Shown: piece after piece, positions 8,371 through 17,500 of the stretch
Layout of the letters: each line of letters begins with the position of its first letter
How positions within the stretch are numbered: the stretch's first letter is position 1
DNA from: CAWDMC01 sp963803295
GTDB lineage: Bacteria; Acidobacteriota; Terriglobia; UBA7540
Reading direction: 5' to 3'
Assembly: GCA_963803295.1 (NCBI GenBank)
Contig: CAWDMC010000009.1
Location: forward strand, 558,001 to 622,000
DNA: 64,000 nt
The notes under the pieces: model-generated
What the model saw: the letters and a program-made list of their open reading frames with translations, nothing else
Told to the model about the DNA's origin: nothing
Database searches by the model: none
Translations under genes and position numbers: made by a program

Positions 8371-10129
8371 GCCAGTTTCCAGAGTTACTGAAGTTAAGTC
8401 CGTTCACGTCACTTCCACCCGAGGGCTGCGCCGTGTTCTCTTGCTGGAACATGAACTGAGCTCCGACGGTCACGCTGTGCTTACCGTGAACCCATTGCAG
8501 ATTGTCTTGAGCGGTGTAAGTCATAGCGTTGTCGAAAAAGCTTTCCACGAACCCGATGTTGTGCCACATCGTTGGAGCGTTAGGCCCACCAAAGAGAATC
8601 GAAGGGAAGGTATCTGATGCTTGACCGGCCGGCAAACCCGTCAATCCCACCTTCGCCGCCCACCCCCCGCCTGTTGTGGGATCCGTAAATGGCGTATAGA
8701 ACCGGTTGAAGCTGACGGCGAGGACGTTCACCATGGTAGGGCTAACCGTATAGGAAAAGTTTCCTTGATCCAACCATATCCCCTGGGAAGACAATCGCGA
8801 ACTCGTGTAGGGCAACGGTAACTGGGGACCGCCATTCGGACCAAGGCTCGGCTGGGTCTGGAGCCCGTGCTGAGTCAAGAGATAGAACCTGAACTTGTCA
8901 CTCAGGTTAACATCGCCTTTGATCGTATAGTCATATTGATTTGTTCCCCCAGTCAGGGAGCCCAGGAAGTTATTTTGGAGATTGTCGTTGATAGTGGCTG
9001 GCAGGGCTGCTGCCAAATTCTTTGAAACGCTGGAAAACCTGTCGCCTGGAATGATGTTTCCTGTGAACGGCTGTCGCGTACAGTTCCCCCCCGTGCAGAC
9101 GGTGGTGGCTGGATCGTAGATCGTTGTTGGCAGCGCGCTGAAATCGCCGTTCCTCTCGGCGGCAGTGGGCAAGCTGTAAAGCCCAGGGGAAGAACCGCTG
9201 CGGATGGTGTACCGATCGTAATTTCCAAAGATGAAAATGCGGTTCTTGATGATCGGACCGCCTGCCGACGCCCCATACTCATTTTGCTTTTCTATCGGCG
9301 TAGTGGCGGAATAGAAGCCCCGCGAGTCAAGAGACGTATTGCGTCCAAACCAGTAACCGTCTCCATGGATCTTGTTCGTGCCCGACTTAAATACGTAGTT
9401 TTCCATGCCCTGGCCATCGTAGTAGGCAGGAGATCCGCTCGTGATCATCTGAAATTGGTCGACGACTTCCACAGAAGTTCCGCCACTCAGATTGCGATAG
9501 TCGCCTTGAAGTTCCGAAGTGGTCAAGGGAAGCCCGTTAATGTAGATCTCTTTGGAGAAGGCCTCCCCGCCGTTGACATTTCCCACGAAGCCACTGCCAT
9601 TCGCAACACCAGGCAGCAGGTAAATGAAACCCTCGGGGTTCTTCGGCCCTCCACTCATCGCTAGCGGAAGATTCGTATAGGCGTCATTGGGAATAGTGAT
9701 GCCCAACTGGCCGTTGGACGTCTCGAGCGCGGGTGGGGCGGCAGTGACGGTCACTTCCTGAGTTGTGGAGCCAACGGTCAAAGTAAGGTTGAGCCCCACA
9801 ACGCTCAAGGCGTTAACGACAACGTGTTCCTGCACGGTCTTCTGAAAGCCCTTTGCCGAGACACTGACCTTGTACTCCCCGGGCGGTAGCGGCGACAGAA
9901 CGTAGAACCCCGCGTCTGTCGTCGTACGGGTTGTCTCCACGCCCGTTCCCGCGTTGGTGCCTGTCACCGTTGCTCCAGGGATGACGGCGCCCGAGGAGTC
10001 CAAAACGGTGCCCTGAATTACGCCGCTGCCGGCGACCTGGCCAGTGAGCAGCGCCGCGTTAAAAAATGCGATTCCCAGCAAACCTGAGAGAATCACGCAG
10101 AGTTTCACGAATGGTCTGTGTGGGCCCAT
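8345..10129 (-). CDS. Oar-like TonB-dependent receptor, N-terminal part (frame-broken)
   Basis: Starts at the ATG at 10129: GAGGGAGGG lies seven bases before it, whereas the open frame's earlier start lacks a site. Signal peptide (LCVILSGLLGIAFFNAALL), then a carboxypeptidase-regulatory-like domain (GTVLDSSGAVIPGATVTGTN, PPGEYKVSVSAKGFQK), then the TonB plug (VTVTAAPPALETSNGQLG, VEVVDQFQMITSGSPAYYDG) and the first barrel strands. It ends with YGRS and a stop at 8345, where the next frame carries on the barrel. A strong promoter (10233-10261) lies upstream, and it faces the regulator at 10442. Confidence 0.85.
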   Translation of the reverse strand: MGPHRPFVKLCVILSGLLGIAFFNAALLTGQVAGSGVIQGTVLDSSGAVIPGATVTGTNAGTGVETTRTTTDAGFYVLSPLPPGEYKVSVSAKGFQKTVQEHVVVNALSVVGLNLTLTVGSTTQEVTVTAAPPALETSNGQLGITIPNDAYTNLPLAMSGGPKNPEGFIYLLPGVANGSGFVGNVNGGEAFSKEIYINGLPLTTSELQGDYRNLSGGTSVEVVDQFQMITSGSPAYYDGQGMENYVFKSGTNKIHGDGYWFGRNTSLDSRGFYSATTPIEKQNEYGASAGGPIIKNRIFIFGNYDRYTIRSGSSPGLYSLPTAAERNGDFSALPTTIYDPATTVCTGGNCTRQPFTGNIIPGDRFSSVSKNLAAALPATINDNLQNNFLGSLTGGTNQYDYTIKGDVNLSDKFRFYLLTQHGLQTQPSLGPNGGPQLPLPYTSSRLSSQGIWLDQGNFSYTVSPTMVNVLAVSFNRFYTPFTDPTTGGGWAAKVGLTGLPAGQASDTFPSILFGGPNAPTMWHNIGFVESFFDNAMTYTAQDNLQWVHGKHSVTVGAQFMFQQENTAQPSGGSDVNGLNFSNSGNWQHPPYGRS

Positions 10130-10232
10130 TAGCATCCCTCCCTCTACAGCTATGAAGACCCCACACCCGAGCAATTATAGGTGCCCCATGTTTCGGGCGA
10201 ACCCTATCAAAGAAAGGCAGTAGAACAGTGCA

Positions 10233-10261
10233 CTTATAGTTGTTAATACTTTATTTGTCAA
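10233..10261 (-). promoter_or_regulatory. Promoter of the Oar-like receptor operon
   Basis: On the minus strand: -35 TTGACA (10256-10261), 17-bp spacer, -10 TATAAG (10233-10238). The predicted start is near 10226, giving a leader of about 97 bases before the ATG at 10129. Confidence 0.6.
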
Positions 10262-10262
10262 G

Positions 10263-10276
10263 GAAAAACCGTTTTC
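10263..10276. promoter_or_regulatory. Candidate operator between the divergent promoters
   Basis: GAAAAACCGTTTTC is a near-palindrome centred on CG, the shape recognised by LacI-type repressors. It touches the -35 box of the receptor promoter and sits 17 bases before the -35 of the regulator promoter. Binding by the adjacent regulator is inferred from position only. Confidence 0.3.
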
Positions 10277-10292
10277 ATCTGATAAAAAAGGC

Positions 10293-10321
10293 TTGACGAC
10301 ACCTCCAGGCGATGCTATCAA
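10293..10321 (+). promoter_or_regulatory. Promoter of the IclR/sugar-sensor regulator
   Basis: -35 TTGACG (10293-10298), 17-bp spacer, -10 TATCAA (10316-10321). It fires away from the receptor promoter. Confidence 0.5.
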
Positions 10322-10441
10322 TTTGGCCTGTTTGGTAGCACATCCAGGGCTTATCTGATCAGTTTATAGAGGATTGAAGAAGGACAATGCAGAGAGTTCT
10401 CACGCAGTCGCGACAAAAATGCCAGAGGAGACCAGCCCCAA

Positions 10442-11176
10442 GTGAAACGACCTGAAGGAACGGAGACCCATCCTCGGCAGAGGCCGGGTCGCTACTATGT
10501 TGACGCACTCGGCAAGGCTCTCGATGTGCTTGACGTCCTCAGAAGCTCACGAACGGAGTTGCGACTGACGGACATCGCTGAAAAAGCCGATGTCGACGTC
10601 AGCACAACATTTCGACTGCTTCGCACCCTTGAGGAGAGGGGCTACGTCCTGCGCGATAACAAGACCAAGAGGTTTAAACACTGCCTGGGTTACCGCACCT
10701 ATCGCATTGGGTATGCCCAGCTCTCCAGCGACCAGCCTTTTTCCCAGAAACTAACTCAAGGCTTGTTACACGCTGCGGAGAAAGCCAGGGTGGAGTTCCT
10801 GGTCACGGATAACCATGGCCTGCCTGAGGAAGCTGTGAAAAATGCAACCTGGCTCATTGCGCAGAGGGTGGATTTCGTCATTGAGTATCAATTCCACCAT
10901 AGGGTCGGCCCCCTGCTTGCCGACATGCTTCACAAGGCGGGAATCCCTACTCTGGCAATCGATATTCCCATGCCCAATGCGATCTATTTCGGCGTCGATA
11001 ACTATGCAGCCGGAAGTTTAGGTGGCAAGGCGCTGGCAGGATTCGCCAAGGACAATTGGTACGGGCGCGTGGACCGAGTTCTTCTCTTGGAGCTTGGTGA
11101 GGCGGGACCCGTTCCTCACGCGCGCGTTATCGGCACCATCGATGGAATGAAGAGTGTCTTTGCCAAAGTTGAATGA
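10442..11176 (+). CDS. Hybrid regulator: IclR-type HTH + sugar-binding-like domain, N-terminal part
   Basis: The GTG start at 10442 has GAGGAG about 13 bases upstream. Residues ~20-85 form an IclR-type winged helix (ALGKALDVLDVL, LTDIAEKADVDVSTTFRLL, RTLEERGYVLRD). From ~110 on the protein changes to a periplasmic-binding-protein-like Rossmann half (DFVIEYQFHHRVGPLLADML, AGIPTLAIDIPMPNAIYFGV, then GSLGGKALAGF), as in LacI-family ligand domains. This HTH/sensor pairing is unusual: such sensors normally follow a LacI-type HTH. The frame stops at 11176, while the rest of the domain continues in the next frame at 11154-11576. Probable role: sugar-responsive control of the divergent receptor/glycosidase genes. 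Confidence 0.75.
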   Translation: MKRPEGTETHPRQRPGRYYVDALGKALDVLDVLRSSRTELRLTDIAEKADVDVSTTFRLLRTLEERGYVLRDNKTKRFKHCLGYRTYRIGYAQLSSDQPFSQKLTQGLLHAAEKARVEFLVTDNHGLPEEAVKNATWLIAQRVDFVIEYQFHHRVGPLLADMLHKAGIPTLAIDIPMPNAIYFGVDNYAAGSLGGKALAGFAKDNWYGRVDRVLLLELGEAGPVPHARVIGTIDGMKSVFAKVE

Positions 11177-11576
11177 GGGGTGCGTGCTCCACAGAAATGG
11201 CAGAGGAACTGAGGTGGGGGGCTATTTGGCCACTCGGCGCGTAGTTAGTTCCCTGGCGGAGCGCGAACGGTTGCTTGTCGCAGCCGCAAATGACTGCTGC
11301 GCCTTCGGTGCTATTCGTGCGGTCCGGGAAGCTGGCAGAGAAGAGTTCGCTGCAATCATGGCGCAAGGCTGGGGGCCGGATGAAGCCCTGGATGATGAGC
11401 TCCGCAAAGCTGACAGTCCTCTAATCGGAGCCGTCGCCTATTTCCCGGAGAAATATGGATCCAAGATTCTGCCTATTGTCCTTCAGTCTCTGAATGGGCA
11501 ACCGGTTCCTCCTGCCGTGTATATCGAGCATAAACTCATCGCCAGGGGCGAGATTTTGTCTCCTTCAGCGGGATAG
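11154..11576 (+). CDS. Hybrid regulator, C-terminal part (frame-broken)
   Basis: Not a separate gene: it supplies the second half of the sugar-binding-like domain (LLVAAANDCCAFGAIRAVRE, AAIMAQGWGPDEALDDELRK, SPLIGAVAYFPEKYGSKILP, PPAVYIEHKLIA). The step from the 10442 frame to this one occurs between 11150 and 11176. Joined, the regulator has about 375 residues. Either a real inactivating indel or a sequencing error. Confidence 0.65.
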   Translation: MSLPKLNEGCVLHRNGRGTEVGGYLATRRVVSSLAERERLLVAAANDCCAFGAIRAVREAGREEFAAIMAQGWGPDEALDDELRKADSPLIGAVAYFPEKYGSKILPIVLQSLNGQPVPPAVYIEHKLIARGEILSPSAG

Positions 11577-11780
11577 GATGGCAGTACCTTAGCTATCTCG
11601 CCCCGGTGCGCCGATGAGAACCAGACCTGCCGACCGACGCGACCATCCGCCATTACTCGAAAGTCTGGAGATTCTCGCTTAACTTCCGCGAGGTGATTGA
11701 CCGCTATCTTATTGATTAAAATATGGATTTCTGTTTTGCCGGACTCACGACCTTTTCTCTCGCATTTCCTGCTTTTTCCC

Positions 11781-11809
11781 TTGAGTTTATTAACTGCTAG
11801 GGTGATAAT
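11781..11809 (+). promoter_or_regulatory. Promoter of the peptide-importer/sigma/CHAT run
   Basis: -35 TTGAGT (11781-11786), 17-bp spacer, -10 GATAAT (11804-11809) preceded by T, in AT-rich DNA. The predicted start near 11816 leaves a ~37-base leader. Two copies of TACTTTAA ten bases apart follow at about 11822-11840, a possible operator on the same DNA face. Confidence 0.55.
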
Positions 11810-11852
11810 TTATTCTCTAACTACTTTAAGTTACTTTAACCAAGGGACACAA

Positions 11853-12713
11853 ATGGCACAGATTTCTACGGCGCCAGACGATGTCGCGAAAGGTTTACTA
11901 CAGGTTGAGGGCCTCAGAGTCGTGTACTGTCCTTGGAACGGGCCATCAGTAATGGCTCTGGACGGAGTTTCCTTTGAAGTCGCCGCCGGGGAAGTGGTCG
12001 GGATTCTGGGTGAATCGGGTTCCGGTAAGACTACGCTGTGCCACTCCCTGATGGGATTGCTGCCGCGAAACGCTCTTGTGTCCGGTTCTATACGGTTTCG
12101 CGGCCTTGAGTTGGGCGCCCTCGATGAAAGTAAGCTCGAGAGGATCAGAGGAGCAGAAGTTTCCATGATTTTTCAGGAGCCCGGGCTTGCGCTTCACCCT
12201 TGCCTGCGCGTAGGAGAGCAGGTGGCAGACGTCATCCGGACCCACTCGGCACGTAACAGGCAAAGTTGTCGCATAGAGGCGGAGTACGCCTTGGCACAGG
12301 TTCGTTTGCGGGAAGTGCATCGTATTTATGCTGCCTATCCGCATGAGTTGAGTGGGGGCGAACGCGAGCGTGTGGCGATCGCCTTGGCTGTCGCCAGTAG
12401 ACCCTCTTTACTGCTCGCCGATGAACCTACTGCGTCGCTCGATTCCACGGTACAAGCTGAAATTTTGACCCTCCTGCAGGATCTCAATGAGCGCTTGGGG
12501 ATTGCTATTCTTCTTATCAGTCACAGTCCCGCAATTCTGGCCAGATTGGTTGATCGGTTGCTGGTAATCTGCTTGGGACGCATCCTCGAACAGGGCTCCC
12601 CGCACGAGATTTTGAACAAACCGACTCACGGCTATACACGAGCGTTGGTCCAAGGGCATTCCGCATGCTTTGAACGAAAGAGCGGCGCTCTACGAGCACC
12701 GGTCGGCGACTAG
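11853..12713 (+). CDS. Peptide ABC transporter ATP-binding protein (DppD/OppD type)
   Basis: 286 residues from the ATG at 11853, which has AAGGGA eight bases upstream; the frame is open earlier but with an unrelated, AT-rich translation. Walker A GESGSGKTT at residues 53-61, signature LSGGERERVAIA, Walker B LLLADEPTASLD, switch His in LLISHS. The C-terminal tail has HPTHGYTRALV, as in oligopeptide-importer ATPases, but it lacks the cysteine cluster that binds iron-sulphur in many DppD proteins. First gene of a five-gene importer; it powers uptake through the inner-membrane permeases at 13658 and 14624 together with the ATPase at 12810. Confidence 0.9.
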   Translation: MAQISTAPDDVAKGLLQVEGLRVVYCPWNGPSVMALDGVSFEVAAGEVVGILGESGSGKTTLCHSLMGLLPRNALVSGSIRFRGLELGALDESKLERIRGAEVSMIFQEPGLALHPCLRVGEQVADVIRTHSARNRQSCRIEAEYALAQVRLREVHRIYAAYPHELSGGERERVAIALAVASRPSLLLADEPTASLDSTVQAEILTLLQDLNERLGIAILLISHSPAILARLVDRLLVICLGRILEQGSPHEILNKPTHGYTRALVQGHSACFERKSGALRAPVGD

Positions 12714-12809
12714 AGGATGCTGCTACAACCACGTGCGAGATAATTTGAATCGTCTTACTTAGGAACTCCCTGGTCGACCTCAGCTTAGGTAACCGCCGAA
12801 CGGTAAGAG

Positions 12810-13658
12810 GTGAAGAGTAATGAAGTGACGGGACTAGCGAGAGTATCGCCGCTGCTTGCCGCGAAAGGTGTGAGCAAAACCTACGAGCAGAGCCGCTGGT
12901 GGCCGCAACAGAAGTATTCGGCCAAGGCGCTCAATCACGTAAGCCTAGCCATCAATGAGGGTGCGACGCTGGGTTTGGTAGGGGAGTCGGGTTCCGGGAA
13001 GTCAACGTTGGCGCGGTGTCTTGCGTTGCTCGAAGAACCCAGCGCGGGCGAGATCTGGTTTGAAGGGCGGAGCGCAATAGGATTACCGAAGCGTCACGCA
13101 CGACGTGTCCGTCAGCAGATACAGCTGATTTTTCAGGACCCGTCGACGGCTCTCAACCCTCACCTCAAGGCTGCCGAGATCGTCGCCGAGCCACTTGAAG
13201 TCCAACGGCAGGGCACAAGGCGGGAGCGGCGCGACCGGGCCCTGCAACTGATGAATGAAGTCGGCCTGCCGGCCCAGTTGGCAAACAGAGTACCGCTTGA
13301 ACTCAGCGGCGGTCAACGGCAACGTCTTGCGCTGGCTCGCGCCCTTGCAGTTCAACCCAGAGTTCTCATTCTGGACGAGGCTTTGTCGGGGCTTGACCTT
13401 CCTCTTCAGGCTCAGATTGCAAATCTATTGGCGGAGATCAAGGAGCGCTGGATGTTGACTTACGTATTCATTTCACACGATCTTGGGCTGGTGTACGGCC
13501 TGGCGACCGAGATTGCTGTGCTGTACCAAGGGCAGGTCGTGGAGCGAGGAAGTGCCAAGCAGGTGTTGTGGGCTCCAGAACATCCCCACACTCGCGCTTT
13601 AGCGGCAGCTAGCTTGACGTTAGAGCCTCGATTGTCCGGGTCTCAGGCGGGGCCGTAA
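12810..13658 (+). CDS. Peptide ABC transporter ATP-binding protein (DppF/OppF type)
   Basis: 282 residues. Walker A GESGSGKST, Q-loop IQLIFQDPSTALNP, signature LSGGQRQRLALA, Walker B VLILDEALSGLD, switch FISHD, tail EHPHTRALAAAS. The GTG at 12810 is used; the ATG ten bases later is out of frame. The gene follows the first ATPase after 96 bases and its stop overlaps the permease ATG by one base (TAATG). It forms the heterodimeric motor with the 11853 protein. Confidence 0.88.
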   Translation: MKSNEVTGLARVSPLLAAKGVSKTYEQSRWWPQQKYSAKALNHVSLAINEGATLGLVGESGSGKSTLARCLALLEEPSAGEIWFEGRSAIGLPKRHARRVRQQIQLIFQDPSTALNPHLKAAEIVAEPLEVQRQGTRRERRDRALQLMNEVGLPAQLANRVPLELSGGQRQRLALARALAVQPRVLILDEALSGLDLPLQAQIANLLAEIKERWMLTYVFISHDLGLVYGLATEIAVLYQGQVVERGSAKQVLWAPEHPHTRALAAASLTLEPRLSGSQAGP

Positions 13659-14620
13659 TGCGATTTCTTGTCCGCCGAGTTGTCCACGGAATCTTGCTCT
13701 TGTTCGGGGCTTCGATACTTTCATTCCTATTCTTGGATCTCGCGCCCGGCGACTTCGTGGATGAAGTGCGTTTGAACCCACAGGTGTCGCTGGAGACCGT
13801 GGCAGCCTTGCGGACACAATACAGGCTCGATCGGTCTCTTCCGGTGCGCTATCTCGAGTGGTTGAATTCTGTCCGGAAAGGCGACCTTGGCTTCTCGTTC
13901 GCTTACAACAGTCCCGTGCTTCCCTTGCTCTGGCCGCGGGCGCTCAATACGCTGCTTCTTACAGGAATTGCCACTTTGCTTGGCTGGTCCATTGCCGTTC
14001 CTCTCGGGGTGTGGAGCGCAGCGGGCCGAGGCCGTTGGGGAGACCGGCTCTGCATGGGAACAACTTCCGGGCTGCTCGCAATTCCGGAAATCCTGATCGC
14101 GCTCGGACTGGTGTTCTGGGCAGTGCGGATTGGCTGGTTCCCAGTGGGCGGCATGGTCTCGATCGGATTCGATGAGCTTGCTTGGTGGGGCAAGGTGAAG
14201 GACACCGCCGCTCATTTTTTCCTGCCGGTCGTCGCCTTGGTGTTGGGCAGCATCCCGATCTTAGTGCGGCATGTGCGAGCGAGCATAGTTGAGGTGCTGA
14301 CCTCGCCCTTTATGCGTGCGGCTCGCGCTCGCGGGATTCCACGTCGGCCCTTGCTCTTCCGCTACGCCCTACGGGCAGCAGCTAATCCTCTCGTGTCACT
14401 CTTTGGGTTGTCCCTGGCTACACTGTTGAGTGGCTCCCTGCTTGTCGAGATTATCGTGGGCTGGCCCGGTGTCGGTCCACTGCTGCTAGAGGCGATCCTG
14501 GCTCGCGACCTTTACGTCGTGATTGGAGTCGTGATGTTCTCCACGGCAGTCACTTTTGCCGGGAATCTCGTCGCAGACGGACTCCTGTATCTGCTGGACC
14601 CGAGGATTCGAACTGAGTAG
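13658..14620 (+). CDS. Peptide ABC transporter permease (DppB/OppB type)
   Basis: 320 residues, six predicted membrane segments starting at residue ~9 (GILLLFGASILSFLFLDLAP), then the external segment typical of DppB (VAALRTQYRLDRSLPVRYLE). The cytoplasmic ATPase-contact loop is seen as FMRAARARGIPRR followed by LLFRYALRAAANPLV. Starts inside the stop of the ATPase gene, so it is translationally coupled. It forms the channel with the 14624 protein. Confidence 0.9.
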   Translation: MRFLVRRVVHGILLLFGASILSFLFLDLAPGDFVDEVRLNPQVSLETVAALRTQYRLDRSLPVRYLEWLNSVRKGDLGFSFAYNSPVLPLLWPRALNTLLLTGIATLLGWSIAVPLGVWSAAGRGRWGDRLCMGTTSGLLAIPEILIALGLVFWAVRIGWFPVGGMVSIGFDELAWWGKVKDTAAHFFLPVVALVLGSIPILVRHVRASIVEVLTSPFMRAARARGIPRRPLLFRYALRAAANPLVSLFGLSLATLLSGSLLVEIIVGWPGVGPLLLEAILARDLYVVIGVVMFSTAVTFAGNLVADGLLYLLDPRIRTE

Positions 14621-14623
14621 AAC

Positions 14624-15661
14624 ATGGCGAACGTAAGTCGGCTCCGCCTCGCTTTGGGTTTCCTGCTGCCAATACACCTGGCGGTATTGAGCGCTCGCTT
14701 CTTCTCGCCGTATGATCCCGATGTCCAAAACCGTGACCTTCCCTATGCTCCCCCTACGTGTCTTCACTGGATGGATGCCCGCGGCAAGATGCACCTCCGT
14801 CCGTTTATTTATCCTTGGGTAAGTGTCCCGGAAGAACGGTTCGCAACATACCGACCCGATCTGCGACATCCGATGCCTGTGCACTTTCTGGTTCACAGCC
14901 CTGAGCGTACGGCCACCGGAACCTTTCATGCCCGCTGGCGCCTGTTTGGGACTCCTCAGGGCGGCGCACCGATCTTCCTGCTGGGTGCCGATGAATTTGG
15001 AAGGGACCAGTTGTCGCGACTGCTCTACGGCGGACAAGTCTCGCTGCTCGCGGGATTTACAGCCGCTGCGCTATCCGTGGGGTTGGGCTTGTTCCTCGGC
15101 TCCGTGGCAGGCTTCTACGGGGGCATGATTGATGACGCGCTGATGCGGTTGACCGAGCTGTTCCTGGCCCTTCCCTGGCTCTACTCGCTCTTCGCCCTCA
15201 GAGCCTTTCTGCCGTTGCATACACCGCCCCGAGAATCGTTGTTGCTGATAATCATCGTGATCGGTATCATCGGCTGGGCCCGGCCAGCCCGGCTGATTCG
15301 CGGGGCTGTGCTCAGCGCCAAGGCGCGAAACTACGTTGTCGCGGCGCGCGGATTCGGCGCGTCTGACTTCTACCTCTTTCGTCGCCACGTGCTGCCCCAA
15401 ATCTTAGGAATCGTCCTCACGCAGGCCGGACTGCTAGTCCCCACTTACATTCTGGCTGAGGTTGCGCTTTCGTATCTCGGTCTGGGAACGGCGGAGCCTG
15501 TACCAAGTCTGGGCAACATGTTGGCGGAGGTTCAGGTGCCAAACATCACATCTTCGCACTGGTGGATGCTCTTGCCCGGCGTGGCTTTAATCCCTCTGCT
15601 GCTGGGATACCACAGTTTGACTGACGCGCTCCACGAGTGGGCAGGCATCGTTCAGGTTTGA
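14624..15661 (+). CDS. Peptide ABC transporter permease (DppC/OppC type), long external loop
   Basis: 345 residues. Conserved DppC pieces: LLGADEFGRDQLSRLLYGGQ, the EAA-type loop KARNYVVAARGFGASDFYLF, and the C-terminal TYILAEVALSYLGLGTAEP. The loop between the first membrane segment and GADEFGRD is about 90 residues, roughly twice the usual size, containing WMDARGKMHLRPFIYPW; it may contact the binding protein or cargo. Starts three bases after the preceding stop. Confidence 0.88.
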   Translation: MANVSRLRLALGFLLPIHLAVLSARFFSPYDPDVQNRDLPYAPPTCLHWMDARGKMHLRPFIYPWVSVPEERFATYRPDLRHPMPVHFLVHSPERTATGTFHARWRLFGTPQGGAPIFLLGADEFGRDQLSRLLYGGQVSLLAGFTAAALSVGLGLFLGSVAGFYGGMIDDALMRLTELFLALPWLYSLFALRAFLPLHTPPRESLLLIIIVIGIIGWARPARLIRGAVLSAKARNYVVAARGFGASDFYLFRRHVLPQILGIVLTQAGLLVPTYILAEVALSYLGLGTAEPVPSLGNMLAEVQVPNITSSHWWMLLPGVALIPLLLGYHSLTDALHEWAGIVQV

Positions 15662-15667
15662 CACCGC

Positions 15668-17500
15668 TTGGTTAGCATGAGCAATTTTGAAGGCTTTCAG
15701 TCCCATCTTGCAGCGCTGTCCCGATGGAGACATGTTCTGGTTTTGGCCGGCTACATCACAGGTGTACTAGCCTCGCTTCGTTCTTCTTACACGCTTCCGA
15801 CGCCTCGGGCGGCGTCCGCCCGCTCCGCCGAGGACCTTCTGGTGACCGAAGCCGAAGTGGGCCGACCTGGCGGGCGACTGGTCGTAGCCGAAGGTACTGA
15901 GCCCAAGACGCTGAACCCTGTTACTCAGCTTGATTTGGCCTCCCGCGATGTCATCCGGCGCATGAACGCCGATCTGATTCATATCAATTGCCGCACTCAA
16001 CAGACGGAACCGTCACTGGCCAAGGCGTGGAAGGTTTCCGCAGACGGGCGCCGATATACTCTGGAATTGCGCCATGGGCTCAAGTTCTCTGATGGCTATC
16101 CCTTTGACGCCGACGATGTACTCTTCAGCTTCGGAGTGTATCTCGACACGAACGTTCACGCGCCTCAACGTGACCTTCTGACTGTGGGCAACGAGCCCAT
16201 CCGGGTCAAAAAAATGGGCCCTTACACCCTGGACTTTGAGCTTGCCCAGCCCTACGCTGCCGCCGAGCGTGTTTTCGACAGCGTCTCCATTCTGCCCCGG
16301 CACCTGATGGAGAGAGCCTATCAGGAGGGAAGGCTAAACACGGCATGGAGCCTTCAGACCCCTGCCAGCCAGATTGCCGGCCTGGGACCGTTTCGTCTGA
16401 AAGTATACGTCCCGGGCCAGCGCCTGGTGCTCGAGCGGAATCCCTACTACTGGAAGATCGATCGAAAGGGAAACCGGCTCCCCTACCTCGACGAAATTGA
16501 CTTCTTATTTGCGTCTAACCAGGATGCCCAGGCTATGCGTTTCGAGGCGGGTGAAACGGACATTGTCAGCGGGCTGACTCCCGCGAACTTTTCCGCTCTG
16601 GAGGCACAGCAACATGCCCGGGGTTATCGCTTGTATGATCTTGGTCCAGGCCTGGAGTACGATTTCCTGTTTTTCAACCTTAATGATCTGCCGGATCGAG
16701 CACCGCTGGCAGCCGTCCGCAGGCAGGCATGGTTCCGAGGGGTTAAGTTTCGGCAGGCAGTTTCAGCGGCGATCGACCGCGCCGCCATCGTCCAGATTGT
16801 CTATCGCGGCCACGCCACTGCGCTTTGGTCGCAAGTCACGCCAGGCAATAAGCTCTGGATAAATTCGTCCCTTTTTAGACCCGATTATTCTCCTAATCGA
16901 GCTCGCAGCTTGCTCGAAGCCCAGGGCTTTCGTCGGGACAGCAAGGGAATTTTGACCGATCCGAACGGTGCGCGCGTGGAGTTCTCCCTGATCGTCAGCG
17001 CGGGAAACGCACCGCGCGCACAAATTGCCACAATTCTGCAGGGTGACCTGACTCAGCTTGGGATAAACGTTAATCTGGTACCACTTGAGTCTCGTTCCCT
17101 GGTGGATCGCGTTTTCAAGACGCACGATTATGACGCGTGTATGTTGGGTCTGGTCAGCGGGGACGCCGATCCCAATCCGGAGATGAACGTCTGGCTTGTG
17201 GGCGGCAGCATGCATCTTTGGAATCTTACCAAGCATCAGCCGGAGCCCTGGGAGGCCGAAATCGATCGGCTGATGCGCCAACAGTCCACTACGCTCAATT
17301 TCCAGAAGCGAAAGCGCCTCTACGATCAGGTACAAGAGCTGGTGGAAGAAGATTTGCCCCTCATTTGCATCGTGAGCCCCGATGTTCTCGTGGGATGCAA
17401 AAATGGGCTCGGCAATTTCAACCCGACGATTCTCGGTGACCATACGCTTTGGAACGCGGACCAGCTGTTTTGGCGACACGAGAAGCTGAACACCAAATGA
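15668..17500 (+). CDS. Peptide ABC transporter substrate-binding protein (SBP_bac_5)
   Basis: 610 residues from TTG at 15668, or 607 from the ATG at 15677, which seems as likely. A membrane-spanning stretch at ~22-38 (VLVLAGYITGVLASL) serves as export signal or anchor. Family 5 solute-binding features: TEPKTLNPVTQLD, LELRHGLKFSDGYPFDADDV, RLVLERNPYYWK, FRQAVSAAIDRAAIVQIVYR. It captures peptides (or another family 5 ligand) outside the inner membrane for the importer at 11853-15661. The stop overlaps the sigma-factor ATG by four bases, tying the importer to the regulatory genes that follow. Confidence 0.88.
   Translation: MVSMSNFEGFQSHLAALSRWRHVLVLAGYITGVLASLRSSYTLPTPRAASARSAEDLLVTEAEVGRPGGRLVVAEGTEPKTLNPVTQLDLASRDVIRRMNADLIHINCRTQQTEPSLAKAWKVSADGRRYTLELRHGLKFSDGYPFDADDVLFSFGVYLDTNVHAPQRDLLTVGNEPIRVKKMGPYTLDFELAQPYAAAERVFDSVSILPRHLMERAYQEGRLNTAWSLQTPASQIAGLGPFRLKVYVPGQRLVLERNPYYWKIDRKGNRLPYLDEIDFLFASNQDAQAMRFEAGETDIVSGLTPANFSALEAQQHARGYRLYDLGPGLEYDFLFFNLNDLPDRAPLAAVRRQAWFRGVKFRQAVSAAIDRAAIVQIVYRGHATALWSQVTPGNKLWINSSLFRPDYSPNRARSLLEAQGFRRDSKGILTDPNGARVEFSLIVSAGNAPRAQIATILQGDLTQLGINVNLVPLESRSLVDRVFKTHDYDACMLGLVSGDADPNPEMNVWLVGGSMHLWNLTKHQPEPWEAEIDRLMRQQSTTLNFQKRKRLYDQVQELVEEDLPLICIVSPDVLVGCKNGLGNFNPTILGDHTLWNADQLFWRHEKLNTK

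Noticed and set aside
14600..14625. tRNA-like GATTCGAACT sequence
   Set aside because: It is the coding end of the permease gene; no cloverleaf arms fit around it.
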